NCBI RefSeq assembly: GCF_026341515.1
Contig: NZ_JAPEOK010000002.1
Location: 372,001-436,000 of the forward strand
DNA length: 64,000 nucleotides
DNA from: Streptomyces sp. NBC_00878
Lineage (GTDB): Bacteria; Actinomycetota; Actinomycetes; Streptomycetales; Streptomycetaceae
Direction of reading: 5' to 3'
The notes beneath the pieces were generated by a model, which did no database searches, was not told where the DNA came from, and was given only the letters and a program-made list of their open reading frames with translations. Position numbers and translations under genes: made by a program. Positions 7,887 to 17,160 of the stretch are shown here, piece by piece. The first letter of the stretch is position 1. Each line of letters starts with the position of its first letter.

Positions 7887-9104
7887 ATGCGCACCCCCTC
7901 GACGCTGCTGCGGGCCTTTCGGCCCCAAGTGCAAGAGCGTCTCTACGACTTCTACGAAGAGCTGCGGAGCGGCGACGACCTCTACTGGGACCGCACCCTG
8001 GACGCCTGGGTCGCGACCGGGCACGCGGTGGTCAGCAGCGCCGCGGGCAACCCCGGCCTGTCCTCGGTGCGTTACCCCGACATCGAAGCCGTCCCCGAGG
8101 AACTGCGGCCGCTGGCCCGGGTCCTGAGCCGGCAGATGCTCTACAGCGACGCCCCCGAACACCCTCGGCTGCGGGCCCTGATCAGCAAGGCCTTCGCCCC
8201 CCGGGCCGTGGCGACACTCAGCGCCCGGATCTCCGAAGCCGTCGACCGGATCATCACCGACGCCGCGCCCACCGGGCGCATGGACATCGTCGCGGACCTC
8301 GCCCGCCCCCTGCCTCTCACCATCATCTGCGACCTCCTCGACGTACCCGAGCAGGACCGTCCCGCCGTCGCCGCCTGGTCCGAGCCGGTCGCCGAAGCCA
8401 TCGGCAACTCCCGACTCGACGCCGACCGCAACCGGGAAGCCTCGCAGAGCATGGCGGACCTCCTCGCCTACCTCCGCGAACACCTCACCCGCCACGACAC
8501 CCCTCCGGCCCCCCACTCCCTGCGCGCACTGGTGACCACCCAGGCGGAGAACACCGACCAGGATCTCGACGAACTCCTCGCCAACTGCGCCCTGCTCCTG
8601 ATCGCCGGCCACGAGACCACCACCCACTTCATCGGCAACGCCACACTCGCCCTGCTCCGCCACCCCGAAGCGGCCGACGAACTGCGCCGCCGGCCCGAAC
8701 TGATGCCCGCCGCGGTGGAGGAACTCCTGCGCTACGACGCCCCGGTGCAGCTGATGCTGCGCCGGGCGCGGCAGGACCTGGACCTGGCGGGGCGCACCAT
8801 CGCCGAAGGGCAGACGGTGCTCCTGGTGTGCGGCGCCGCCAACCGCGATCCGGCCGTGTTCCCCGATCCCCATGTGCTGGACTTCGAGCGGTCGGGCGGA
8901 CGGCACATGGCGTTCGGGCACGGTCCGCACTTCTGCCTCGGTGCGGCGCTGGCCCGGCTGGAAGGCGCGATCGTCCTGGAAGCGCTCCTCACCCGGCTCC
9001 CCGGCCTGCGGCTCGACGCGGCCGAGCCACCGCAGTGGCAGCGCAGCCTCAACTTCCGCGGACTCACCCGCCTGGACGTCGCCTTCACCCCGCTCTCGGA
9101 GTGA
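7887..9104 (+). CDS. Cytochrome P450
   Basis: A 405-residue soluble bacterial P450 with every canonical element: the I-helix AGHETT (about 240-245), the K-helix ExxR (Glu279-Arg282 in VEELLRYDAP) and the heme loop FGHGPHFCLGAALA with the thiolate Cys350. It would hydroxylate or epoxidise a small molecule using external ferredoxin; no ferredoxin gene is nearby. It sits between the TetR gene and IcmF at the edge of the polyketide region, so a tailoring role is likely. It is convergent with IcmF, with 11 bases between the stops. Confidence 0.92.
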   Translation: MRTPSTLLRAFRPQVQERLYDFYEELRSGDDLYWDRTLDAWVATGHAVVSSAAGNPGLSSVRYPDIEAVPEELRPLARVLSRQMLYSDAPEHPRLRALISKAFAPRAVATLSARISEAVDRIITDAAPTGRMDIVADLARPLPLTIICDLLDVPEQDRPAVAAWSEPVAEAIGNSRLDADRNREASQSMADLLAYLREHLTRHDTPPAPHSLRALVTTQAENTDQDLDELLANCALLLIAGHETTTHFIGNATLALLRHPEAADELRRRPELMPAAVEELLRYDAPVQLMLRRARQDLDLAGRTIAEGQTVLLVCGAANRDPAVFPDPHVLDFERSGGRHMAFGHGPHFCLGAALARLEGAIVLEALLTRLPGLRLDAAEPPQWQRSLNFRGLTRLDVAFTPLSE

Positions 9105-9115
9105 CGGCACCCGCG

Positions 9116-12100
9116 TCACACATTGCGACGGTACTGGCCCCCCACCTCGAAGAAGGCGTCGGTGATCTGCTGAAGCGAGCAGACCCGGGCCGTCTCCATG
9201 AGGACGGCGAAGACGTTGCCGCCGCCCACGGCCGCTTCCTTGAGAGCGGCCAGGGCGGCGTGGGCCGGGTCGCGGTGGCGGGACTGGTAGTCGCGCACAC
9301 GCTCCAGCTGGGACTGCTTCTCCTCCTCCGTGGCGCGGGCGAGCTCGATGGCGCCGGGTTCGGTGGTGTCCGCGTGCGGGTTGCGGAAGGTGTTGACGCC
9401 GATGAGGGGCAGCGTGCCGTCGTGCTTGCGCTGCTCGTAGAGCATCGACTCGTCCTGGATGCGGCCGCGCTGATAGCCGGTCTCCATGGCGCCCAGCACA
9501 CCGCCGCGCTCGCTGATCCGCTCGAACTCCTGGAGGACCGCCTCCTCGACCAGGTCGGTGAGTTCGTCGATGATGAACGACCCCTGGAGAGGGTTCTCGT
9601 TCATGGCCAGGCCCCATTCCCTGTTGATGATCAACTGGATGGCCAGGGCCCGGCGTACGGAGTCCTCGGTGGGGGTGGTCACGGCCTCGTCGTAGGCGTT
9701 GGTGTGCAGGCTGTTGCAGTTGTCGTAGATGGCGATGAGCGCCTGCAGGGTGGTGCGGATGTCGTTGAAGTCCATCTCCTGGGCGTGCAGGGAGCGCCCG
9801 GAGGTCTGGACGTGGTACTTCAGCTTCTGGCCGCGCTCGCCCGCCCCGTACTTCTCCTTCATCGCGACGGCCCAGATCCGGCGGGCGACCCGGCCCAGGA
9901 CCGAGTACTCCGGATCCATGCCGTTGGAGAAGAAGAACGACAGGTTGGGGGCGAAGTCGTCGATGTCCATGCCCCGCGCGAGGTACGCCTCCACGTACGT
10001 GAATCCGTTGGCGAGGGTGAAGGCGAGCTGGCTGACGGGGTTCGCCCCGGCCTCGGCGATGTGGTAGCCGGAGATGGACACCGAGTAGAAGTTGCGGACC
10101 CTGTTCGCGATGAACCACTCCTGGATGTCGGCCATCATCCGCAGGGAGAACTCGGTGGAGAACAGACAGGTGTTCTGCCCCTGGTCCTCCTTGAGGATGT
10201 CGGCCTGCACCGTGCCGCGCACGTTCGCCAGCGCGTGCGCACGCAGTCCCTCCGTCTCCTCGGGGGAGGGGTCGCGGCCCTCGGCGGTACGGAACCTCTC
10301 GATCTGCTGGTCGACGGCGGTGTTGAGGAAGAACGCCAGGATCGTCGGCGCGGGTCCGTTGATCGTCATGGACACCGAGGTCGTGGGCGCCACCAGGTCG
10401 AAGCCGTCGTAGAGCGCCTTCATGTCCGCCAGCGTGGCCACCGACACCCCCGAGGTGCCGACCTTGCCGTAGATGTCGGGACGCTCGTCCGGGTCACGGC
10501 CGTAGAGGGTGACCGAGTCGAAGGCGGTGGACAGCCGGGTGGCCGGCTGACCCTCGGACAGCAGCTTGAAGCGCCGGTTGGTGCGGAACGGATCTCCCTC
10601 ACCGGCGAACATCCGCGCCGGGTCCTCGCCGTCCCGCTTGAAGGGGAACACCCCGGCGGTGAACGGGAAGAAGCCGGGCAGGTTCTCCCGACGCCAGAAC
10701 CGCACCAGCTCCCCGTGGTCGGTGAACCGGGGCAGTGACACGCGCGGAATCCTGTTCCCCGAAAGGGACTCGCGGGTCAGCTGGGTGCGGATCTCCTTGC
10801 CCCGCGCCTTCACGACCTGTTCGTCGCCGGAGTACGAGGCCATGACGGCGGGCCAGTTCGCGATCTGTTCCCTGACCTCCTGCGGGAGCCGTTCGCGCGC
10901 GTCGTCGAGCAGCGACCGGACGTTCCCGGCTTCGGCGCCGGCCGCGAGCAGCTCGCCCTCGACCGCCTCCAGGCGCTGCACCCGCCGGGCCGCCTCGGCC
11001 AGCAGCCCGGTCCCGGCGTGGTACCTCCGGACCGTGTCGGTGATCTCGGCGAGATAGCGCACCCGGTCCGCGGGAACCACCTGCCGGATGCCGGACGAGT
11101 GGCGCACGTCCACCCGCGGCAGGGTGCCCTCGGGCAACGGCAGTCCGTGCTCGGCCAGAGCCGTCTTCACGTACTGGTAGAGCGCGGTGACACCGTCGTC
11201 GTTGAACGTGGCCGCCGAGGTGCCGAGCACCGGCATGTCCTCGGGCCGCATCCCGAACGCCTCGCGATTGCGGACCAGTTGGCGGCCCACGTCGCGCAGC
11301 GCGTCCTTGGCGCCGCGCCGCTCGAACTTGTTGATCGCCACGACGTCGGCGAAGTCGAGCATGTCGATCTTCTCCAGCTGCGAGGCGGCGCCGAACTCCG
11401 GCGTCATCACGTACACCGAGGTGTCGACGAACGGCACGATCGCCGCGTCGCCCTGGCCGATGCCCGGTGTCTCCACGATCACCAGGTCGAAGCCGGCGGC
11501 CTTGACCACGTCGATCACCTCGGACAGGTGCGCGGGCAGCTCGTGGCTGCCGCGGGTGGCCAGGCTCCGGAAGAAGATCCTGTTCCCGTCGAGGGAGTTC
11601 ATCCGGATCCGGTCTCCGAGCAGCGCACCGCCGCCCCGGCGGCGGCTCGGGTCGACCGCGATCACCGCGATCCGCAGCTTGTCCTGCTGGTCGAGACGGA
11701 ACCGGCGCACCAACTCGTCGGTCAGCGACGACTTGCCCGAGCCGCCGGTGCCGGTGATGCCGACCACCGGTGTGGTCCGGGCTACCCCGGCGGCGCGCAG
11801 CTGTGCCATGAACTCCGGGGGCAGCTTGCCCAGTTCCGCACCGGTGATGGCGCGGGCGATCGCGAACCGGTCGCCCGCCAGAACGGCGGCCGCGTCGACC
11901 GGCTTGCCGTCCCAGAGGTCGAAGTCGCAGTCCTTCACCACCGTGTCGACCATCCCGGCGAGGCCCATGCGCTGGCCGTCCTCCGGGGAGAAGATGGTCA
12001 CCCCGCTGTCGCGCAGCCGGGTGATCTCCTCGGGCACGATGACACCGCCCCCGCCGCCCACCACGCGGACGTGCTCCGCTCCCTGCCGGCGCAGCGACTC

Positions 12101-12346
12101 GACCAGGTACTCGAAGTACTCCACGTGGCCGCCTTGGTAGGACGAGACCGCCACACCGTGTGCGTCCTCCTCGATCGCGGTGTCCACGACCTCCTGCACC
12201 GACCGGTTGTGTCCGAGATGGATCACCTCGGCACCCTGGGACTGGAAGATCCGCCGCATGATGTTGATGGAGGCGTCGTGCCCGTCGAACAGAGCCGAAG
12301 CCGTGACCAGACGGATGGGGTGCACGGGACGGTGCAGATCGCTCAT
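9116..12346 (-). CDS. icmF: Fused isobutyryl-CoA mutase with GTPase chaperone
   Basis: A 1076-residue fusion that interconverts isobutyryl-CoA and n-butyryl-CoA using adenosylcobalamin. Domain order is diagnostic of IcmF: an N-terminal B12-binding domain (DGHDAS with the cobalt-ligand His23, then VVGGGGG near 96), a MeaB-like G-protein domain (Walker A GTGGSGKSS near 199), and a C-terminal TIM-barrel mutase domain starting near 540 (PFFPFTAG-like stretch, DPFRTNRRFKLLSEG, CLFSTEFSLRMMADIQEW). A stand-alone methylmalonyl-CoA mutase would lack the central GTPase. Butyryl-CoA from this enzyme can lead to ethylmalonyl-CoA or provide starter units, which fits the nearby PKS, but the gene may equally serve valine catabolism. 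Its promoter carries a palindrome. Confidence 0.93.
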   Translation of the reverse strand: MSDLHRPVHPIRLVTASALFDGHDASINIMRRIFQSQGAEVIHLGHNRSVQEVVDTAIEEDAHGVAVSSYQGGHVEYFEYLVESLRRQGAEHVRVVGGGGGVIVPEEITRLRDSGVTIFSPEDGQRMGLAGMVDTVVKDCDFDLWDGKPVDAAAVLAGDRFAIARAITGAELGKLPPEFMAQLRAAGVARTTPVVGITGTGGSGKSSLTDELVRRFRLDQQDKLRIAVIAVDPSRRRGGGALLGDRIRMNSLDGNRIFFRSLATRGSHELPAHLSEVIDVVKAAGFDLVIVETPGIGQGDAAIVPFVDTSVYVMTPEFGAASQLEKIDMLDFADVVAINKFERRGAKDALRDVGRQLVRNREAFGMRPEDMPVLGTSAATFNDDGVTALYQYVKTALAEHGLPLPEGTLPRVDVRHSSGIRQVVPADRVRYLAEITDTVRRYHAGTGLLAEAARRVQRLEAVEGELLAAGAEAGNVRSLLDDARERLPQEVREQIANWPAVMASYSGDEQVVKARGKEIRTQLTRESLSGNRIPRVSLPRFTDHGELVRFWRRENLPGFFPFTAGVFPFKRDGEDPARMFAGEGDPFRTNRRFKLLSEGQPATRLSTAFDSVTLYGRDPDERPDIYGKVGTSGVSVATLADMKALYDGFDLVAPTTSVSMTINGPAPTILAFFLNTAVDQQIERFRTAEGRDPSPEETEGLRAHALANVRGTVQADILKEDQGQNTCLFSTEFSLRMMADIQEWFIANRVRNFYSVSISGYHIAEAGANPVSQLAFTLANGFTYVEAYLARGMDIDDFAPNLSFFFSNGMDPEYSVLGRVARRIWAVAMKEKYGAGERGQKLKYHVQTSGRSLHAQEMDFNDIRTTLQALIAIYDNCNSLHTNAYDEAVTTPTEDSVRRALAIQLIINREWGLAMNENPLQGSFIIDELTDLVEEAVLQEFERISERGGVLGAMETGYQRGRIQDESMLYEQRKHDGTLPLIGVNTFRNPHADTTEPGAIELARATEEEKQSQLERVRDYQSRHRDPAHAALAALKEAAVGGGNVFAVLMETARVCSLQQITDAFFEVGGQYRRNV

Positions 12347-12387
12347 GGGGGCCTTCCCAGACAGGTCGGGTAACGCCGACTGAAGAA

Positions 12388-12403
12388 ATAGTAGGACGTC
12401 CTA
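12388..12403 (-). promoter_or_regulatory. Promoter -10 box and palindromic operator of icmF
   Basis: On the minus strand a good -10 box TACTAT lies at 12393-12388. The perfect 12-base palindrome TAGGACGTCCTA at 12392-12403 sits immediately upstream and overlaps it, within the spacer region. A regulator binding there would control icmF directly. The expected transcription start is about 35 bases before the ATG, and a GGAAGG ribosome site is present. Confidence 0.55.
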
Positions 12404-12601
12404 GTAAATCGCGGGGGGTGAGGGTGGTGTGAGCAGGAGCACAGGGCGTGCGGGAGTCGGCTCGGCGACACGGGGGAGCTCCCGACCGCGGGCCAACGGC
12501 GCGACGCCCTACCGTCTCGTCGGCCGGTGCGGGATCCTCGACTTCCGTGACGGGTCTCGGCGGAACGGCCTGGCAGTGACACACCTGGAGGGGACACACG
12601 A

Positions 12602-13069
12602 ATGAAGCCCACAGCCGATCTCTACGACGAGCACGGGGACGACCTTCAGTCGTGCACCACCCAGTTCCGCCCCTTCGGCACCCGGACGTCGTTCGAGGGC
12701 GCCGTCACCACCGTGAGATGTCACGGCGACAACGTGATCCTCAAGGCCGCCCTCGGCGAGCCCGGGGCGGGCCGGGTCCTCGTCGTCGACGGCGGCGGCT
12801 CACTGGACAGCGCCCTGATGGGCGACGTCATCGCCGGCCTGGCCGCGTCCAACGGCTGGGAGGGTGTCGTCATCCACGGTGCCGTCCGTGACGTCGAGGC
12901 GCTGTCCAAGATCGACCTCGGCATCAAGGCCCTCGGCTCGAACCCCCGCAGGAGCCGCAAGGACGGCACTGGGGACAAGAACGTCGAGGTCTCGTTCGGC
13001 GGAGTGACCTTCAAGCCCGGCTGCCACCTCTACAGCGACACCGACGGCATTCTCGTCACCCGTGAATGA
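12602..13069 (+). CDS. RraA-family protein
   Basis: A 155-residue protein covering the whole RraA fold: N-terminal TADLYDEHGDDLQSCTTQF, then GRVLVVDGGGSLDSALMGD, WEGVVIHGAVRDVEAL and GVTFKPGCHLYSDTDGILV. In enterobacteria RraA inhibits RNase E. Many actinobacterial relatives instead resemble 4-hydroxy-4-methyl-2-oxoglutarate or oxaloacetate-cleaving enzymes that use the GD and RD motifs, both present here. The start has GGAGGGG 8 bases upstream. The neighbours (icmF diverging, IclR downstream) do not settle the role. Confidence 0.85.
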   Translation: MKPTADLYDEHGDDLQSCTTQFRPFGTRTSFEGAVTTVRCHGDNVILKAALGEPGAGRVLVVDGGGSLDSALMGDVIAGLAASNGWEGVVIHGAVRDVEALSKIDLGIKALGSNPRRSRKDGTGDKNVEVSFGGVTFKPGCHLYSDTDGILVTRE

Positions 13070-13104
13070 GCGCCCCTTTACCCGGTGCACGGGAGCGCCC
13101 CTTT
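13068..13104 (+). repeat. Direct repeat between the RraA-like gene and the IclR gene
   Basis: GAGCGCCCCTTT occurs at 13068-13079 and again at 13093-13104, a 25-base period. The first copy overlaps the RraA stop. The pair lies 60-95 bases upstream of the IclR start and may be an autoregulatory site. Confidence 0.4.
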
Positions 13105-13163
13105 CCAGGCGGGAGGGCCGTGATCACCTTGCCCGCGGCGACCGTCTGACGCACGCTGGTCCT

Positions 13164-13922
13164 ATGGGTGAGCACGACGGCCCCACCCTCATCACGTCCG
13201 TCCAGCGGGCCTTCCGCCTCCTGGAGGCCGTCAGCGCGCACCAGAACGGCGCGCCGGCGAAGCAGCTGGCACGGGAGACCGGCCTGCCCCTGGCCACCGC
13301 CTATCACCTGTTGCGGACGCTGGTCCACGACGGATACCTGCGGAAGCTGGACGACGGCGGCTTCGTCCTCGGGGACAAGCTGCAGATGATGCAGAGCACG
13401 GGCCGCGGACAGGCGCTGCTCAGCCGGGTCCGCCCCACCCTCGCCGCGCTGCGCGACGAGCTGACCACCGCCGCCTACCTCACCTTCTACGAGGAGGGCG
13501 AGATCCGGGTCGCCGAGATCGTCGACGGCCCCCGTACGCCCCGCGTCGACCTCTGGGTGGGATTCGAGGACGCGGGGCACGCCACCGCGCTGGGCAAGTC
13601 AGTGCTGCGGGAACTGGGCGACGAGGCCCGTAACGACTACCTCTCCAGGCATCACCTCGTCGACCTCACGCCGCGGACGATCACCAGCCGGCCGGAACTG
13701 CTCCGGCGCCTGGACTCCTCACCCGTGGCCCCGGCCGTCACGGACCTGGAGGAGTACGCCCTGGGCACGGTCTGCGTCGCCGTGCCCGTCTACAGCGGGG
13801 ACACACTCGGTTCGCTGGGTGTCTCGATGCCGGTGGAACGGCTTGCCCGGCTTCAGGGCATCCGGGAGCGGCTGCTCCCGGCGGCGAGCCGTGTGACCAG
13901 GGGTCTTTCGCTCACTATCTGA
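13164..13922 (+). CDS. IclR-family transcriptional regulator
   Basis: A 252-residue protein. The N-terminal winged helix reads SVQRAFRLLEAVSAHQNG, LARETGLPLATAYHLLRTL, DGYLRKLDDGGFVLGDKL (residues about 12-75). The C-terminal IclR effector domain contains GHATALGKSVLREL and GTVCVAVPVYSGDTLGSLGVS. The ATG is preferred because the helix-turn-helix begins right after it; an open extension of 34 codons upstream lacks family similarity. IclR proteins often control aromatic or sugar-acid catabolism, but no clear target lies next to it. Confidence 0.9.
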   Translation: MGEHDGPTLITSVQRAFRLLEAVSAHQNGAPAKQLARETGLPLATAYHLLRTLVHDGYLRKLDDGGFVLGDKLQMMQSTGRGQALLSRVRPTLAALRDELTTAAYLTFYEEGEIRVAEIVDGPRTPRVDLWVGFEDAGHATALGKSVLRELGDEARNDYLSRHHLVDLTPRTITSRPELLRRLDSSPVAPAVTDLEEYALGTVCVAVPVYSGDTLGSLGVSMPVERLARLQGIRERLLPAASRVTRGLSLTI

Positions 13923-14021
13923 AAATCCGCTCCTTGTGACGTTCGGATAAACCCCGTTTCCTGGAGGAAACCGGCACTACAAGAATGTGCACCACGCACA
14001 GGTGAGGACTGCGGACTAGGT

Positions 14022-15275
14022 ATGAGTCAGGCCCGTGATCATGGCGGCACCCACTGGTCCGTACCGTCGCTCAGGAACCGAGCGGCCTGTCTCGGGGCTT
14101 CGGCCCGCGGCCGTGCCGCCGCGCGGCTGGCCGCCGGGACGCCCGTACTTCCCGTACTTCCCGTGCTGATAGTTTCCGTCGTCGTGATCGCCGATCTCAT
14201 CGGCGGGGCCGGGATGGTCTGGCTGCATCTCCTCGCGGCCGGGCCCGCGCTGGCCGCCACGACGAACGGGCCGCGCGGTGTCGTGTGCGTCGGTTTCCTC
14301 GCGGCGGTGCTCGGCGCGACGCTCGGCGCCCGGAACGGTGTCCCGGGCGGCGAACTGGCGGCCGTACTGTCCGCCCTGGTGGCCGTCACCGTGGCCAGTG
14401 GCCTGGCCAGCGCGTTGCGCACCCGCCGTGACCGGGTACTCGCCGCCGTCCGCTCGGTCGCGGAGACCGCCCAGCACGCGGTGCTCACGCCCGTACCGGC
14501 GACCGTCGGCCCGTTCCAGGCGGCCGTCCGCTACAGCGCCGCGGCGGCCGAGGCCCGTATCGGCGGGGATCTCTACGCACTGATACCGACCCCGTACGGA
14601 GTGCGGCTGATCGTCGGCGATGTGCGGGGCAAGGGACTGCCGGCCGTGGGGACCGCCGCGCTGGTGCTCGGTGTGTTCCGCGAGGCGGCCTACGACGAGC
14701 CCGATCTCCTGGCCGTCATCGACAGGATCGAGCGGAGCCTGGCGCGCAATCTCGGCGCCGACGACTTCGTCACCGCCGTGGTCGCCGGATACCCGCAGGC
14801 CGGGCATCTGGAGGTGGTGAACTGCGGACACGCGCCTCCGCTGCTGGTACACGCGTCCGGCAGCGTCGTGGCCGTGGAGCCCGCGCATCCGGCCCCGCCC
14901 CTCGGGCTGCGCGGCCTCACCGGGCACACCCCCGGCCTGGAGACCGTGCCGTTCGCCGACGGGGATCAACTGCTGCTCTACACCGACGGGGTCACCGAGG
15001 CCCGGGACCGCGACCGCGAGTTCTACCAGCTCGCCGAGGGGCTGGCCCGCCACGCGTCCGACGAACCGGCACGCACCCTCACCGCGCTGCACGACGAACT
15101 CCTGGCCCATGTGGGCGGTCGGCTGCACGACGACGCGGCACTGCTCCTGATCCGCAAACCGACGGTCCGGGACGTGGTGGTTCCCGAACCGACGGTGTGC
15201 GGAGCGGCAGGTTCCGAAGCGGGAGCGGCAGGGTCCGAAGAGACGGCCGCCCGCCCGGCGGTGCCGTCAGGATGA
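14022..15275 (+). CDS. Membrane-anchored SpoIIE/PP2C-type serine phosphatase
   Basis: A 417-residue protein. Residues about 35-135 form three or four membrane helices (VLPVLIVSVVVIADLIGGAG, then AAVLSALVAVTVASGLASAL). The rest is a PP2C/SpoIIE phosphatase: RIGGDLYALIPTPYG, LIVGDVRGKGLPAVGTAALV, NCGHAPPLLV, LLLYTDGVTEARD and a final LHDDAALLLI, holding the metal-binding aspartates. Such enzymes dephosphorylate anti-anti-sigma factors in stress or sporulation signalling. No anti-sigma partner is adjacent. The C-terminal 25 residues are low-complexity Ala/Gly/Glu. Confidence 0.88.
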   Translation: MSQARDHGGTHWSVPSLRNRAACLGASARGRAAARLAAGTPVLPVLPVLIVSVVVIADLIGGAGMVWLHLLAAGPALAATTNGPRGVVCVGFLAAVLGATLGARNGVPGGELAAVLSALVAVTVASGLASALRTRRDRVLAAVRSVAETAQHAVLTPVPATVGPFQAAVRYSAAAAEARIGGDLYALIPTPYGVRLIVGDVRGKGLPAVGTAALVLGVFREAAYDEPDLLAVIDRIERSLARNLGADDFVTAVVAGYPQAGHLEVVNCGHAPPLLVHASGSVVAVEPAHPAPPLGLRGLTGHTPGLETVPFADGDQLLLYTDGVTEARDRDREFYQLAEGLARHASDEPARTLTALHDELLAHVGGRLHDDAALLLIRKPTVRDVVVPEPTVCGAAGSEAGAAGSEETAARPAVPSG

Positions 15276-15276
15276 C

Positions 15277-15294
15277 GAACCCCGCGCAGGGTTC
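15277..15294. terminator. Possible bidirectional hairpin between convergent genes
   Basis: GAACCC pairs with GGGTTC around a 6-base loop in the 30-base gap between the SpoIIE-like gene and the BNR glycosidase. There is no U-tract, so this is only a weak candidate. Confidence 0.35.
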
Positions 15295-15305
15295 CGCCGG
15301 GGCGC

Positions 15306-17111
15306 CTACTGGACGAGTTTCCACTCCTGCGAGCCGTCCGTGGCCGCGTTCTGCAAGGTCAGCGGCGCGTTGTCGGATGCACCGGTCAGATACACGTTCG
15401 TGTTCTTGACCGACTGCAGTTTGTAGAACCCGTCGTCCGTCTTGACGAGGTTCCAGCTGCCGGTGGCGCTGTTGTCGACCCACTGGCCGATCCGCTGGCC
15501 GACCGTCGCGTTGCCGGTCCAGATGGCCGCCGCCCGACCGCCCGACTTGTTGAGCAGCGTGACGCCGCCCTGCGGCTCGGTCACCACGTGCCAGTACTGG
15601 GTGTCCGCGTTCGCCGCCGAGCCGAGCTTCTCCAGCACGACGTCAGGAACGTTCGCGTTGCCGATGTTCGCGTCGTTGGTCTTGTTCCCGGTGCCGATCA
15701 CCTGGCCGGTCTTCCGGTTCACCAACTGGTAGTAGGCGCCGTCCGAGTGGCCGAGGTCGACCTCGGCGTAGGCGATCGTCGACGTGCCCTGGTTGTTGAG
15801 TATGGAGATGCGGCCTGTTCCCTCGACGTACTGGAGGTTGCGGCTGTAGCCGGCCCGAGAGGTCGTCTGGTACTCCTTCCACGTGCCGTCGCTGCGTCCG
15901 CTCTCATTGACCCAGACGTTGCCGCTGCCCGCGGCGTTGTAGACCAGGCGCCCGTCGGGAAGCTTGATGACGACCGGACTGCCGCCCCTGGCGAGAGGCC
16001 GGGAACCGGCGGCGACCGGCAGCGAGGCGACGTCCGTACCGGTCGCGGAGCCCCGGTAGAACTCCAGCGGGCTGTCCGCGATCACATACCTGGTGTTGGC
16101 TCCGCCGGCCCAGTACTCGAACGGGAGCAGCCACTTGCCGTCCGCCGTCGGGACGACGTTCGTCATGCCCGGCCGCCCGCCCCCGATCTCCGTCTTGCCG
16201 CCACCCATGTCCTGGGTGCTTCCCGCGAGATCGACGACAGGGTCGCTCCACTTCGCGCCGCGGCCGTCCCAGGTCTTGTGGACGAGGATCTGGCCGTGCG
16301 AGTCCTTGGCGGTGTCGTTCGCCGGGTCCAGGGTCGGGACGCCGGTCTTCGCATCGAAGCCGATGTAGTCGTTCTCGTCGGAGTAGTAGCAGACGAGCTT
16401 GCCCTCGTAGACCATCAGGTAGGGCTCCCAGAGGGGATCCACCTGCTTGTACGTGTTCGCGCTCGCGACGTTCTGGCCGGTAGCGCCCGCGCTGCCGCCC
16501 TGCCAGCCGCCGGTCGCGACGACGTTGAGGACCTCCCACGTCTCGCCGCCGTCGGTGCTGGAGTACAGGGCGATCGCCAGATCCTTGCGGTCTCCGTCGT
16601 TCGACGGCGTCCAGTTCGGGTCCGCCGCCTTGCGCTCCTTGTAGTACTGGTCGTCGCCCGACACCACACTCGCCAGCAGGAGCGTGCCCTTCTTCAGCTT
16701 CCCGACGTTCTGCGGAAGCGTGTAGAGGTACGGGTTCGTCCAGTTGCTCGTGTACTTCGCGAACCTGGGGTGCTTGGAGAGGTACGCCGGAGCCTTCACC
16801 TCCGACAGCGGCTGCCACGTCGTTCCGTCGTCGTCGCTCTTGTAGACCGGAAGTGTCTGCCCGTCGGCGCTGCCCGTCTCCGGCACGACCGTGGACTTCT
16901 CGAACGACGCGACCAGGCGTCCGCTCGGCAGCTGCGCCGACTTCGGGTAGACCGCGCAGTTGCCCCGCCCCTTGAGGCACGGCTCGCTTCCGAGCTGGTA
17001 GAGGATTCCACCCGTCGGGTTGTACGCCTGTGCGGTGCCCATGGGTATCGCCAGCAGCGCTGATGCCGCGACGAAGGTTCCCAGCGCTTTCCCTGCTGTT
17101 CTTCTTTGCAT
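15306..17111 (-). CDS. Secreted BNR-repeat glycosidase with ricin-type lectin tail
   Basis: A 601-residue exported protein with a Sec signal peptide ending at AQA (about residue 29) and AGGAGGGG before its ATG. The first 400 residues look like a six-bladed sialidase-type propeller with Asp-box turns, for example SDDDGTTW and SSTDGGETW. The C-terminal about 150 residues form a ricin B-like trefoil (YYQLVNRKTGQVIGTG, then QYWHVVTEP and SQEWKLVQ). The FRIP/YRIP arginine motif of true sialidases is not obvious, so another exo-glycosidase such as GH93-like is possible. It is last in the GH42 operon, starting 49 bases after it, so its substrate is probably a galactose- or arabinose-rich polymer. 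Confidence 0.75.
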   Translation of the reverse strand: MQRRTAGKALGTFVAASALLAIPMGTAQAYNPTGGILYQLGSEPCLKGRGNCAVYPKSAQLPSGRLVASFEKSTVVPETGSADGQTLPVYKSDDDGTTWQPLSEVKAPAYLSKHPRFAKYTSNWTNPYLYTLPQNVGKLKKGTLLLASVVSGDDQYYKERKAADPNWTPSNDGDRKDLAIALYSSTDGGETWEVLNVVATGGWQGGSAGATGQNVASANTYKQVDPLWEPYLMVYEGKLVCYYSDENDYIGFDAKTGVPTLDPANDTAKDSHGQILVHKTWDGRGAKWSDPVVDLAGSTQDMGGGKTEIGGGRPGMTNVVPTADGKWLLPFEYWAGGANTRYVIADSPLEFYRGSATGTDVASLPVAAGSRPLARGGSPVVIKLPDGRLVYNAAGSGNVWVNESGRSDGTWKEYQTTSRAGYSRNLQYVEGTGRISILNNQGTSTIAYAEVDLGHSDGAYYQLVNRKTGQVIGTGNKTNDANIGNANVPDVVLEKLGSAANADTQYWHVVTEPQGGVTLLNKSGGRAAAIWTGNATVGQRIGQWVDNSATGSWNLVKTDDGFYKLQSVKNTNVYLTGASDNAPLTLQNAATDGSQEWKLVQ

Positions 17112-17160
17112 AGCCCCTCCTCGGGGGTGGTGCGGTGGTGCGGATGTCGTGGGGGGCAGA

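Noticed and set aside
9101..9119. Hairpin GTGACG/CGTCAC between P450 and icmF as terminator
   Set aside because: The stem is only 6 bases, overlaps both stop codons and has no U-tract; too weak to annotate.
13956..13971. Inverted repeat GTTTCC-TGGA-GGAAAC before the SpoIIE-like gene
   Set aside because: Short arms and no matching promoter elements; not enough to call an operator or a stress sigma promoter.
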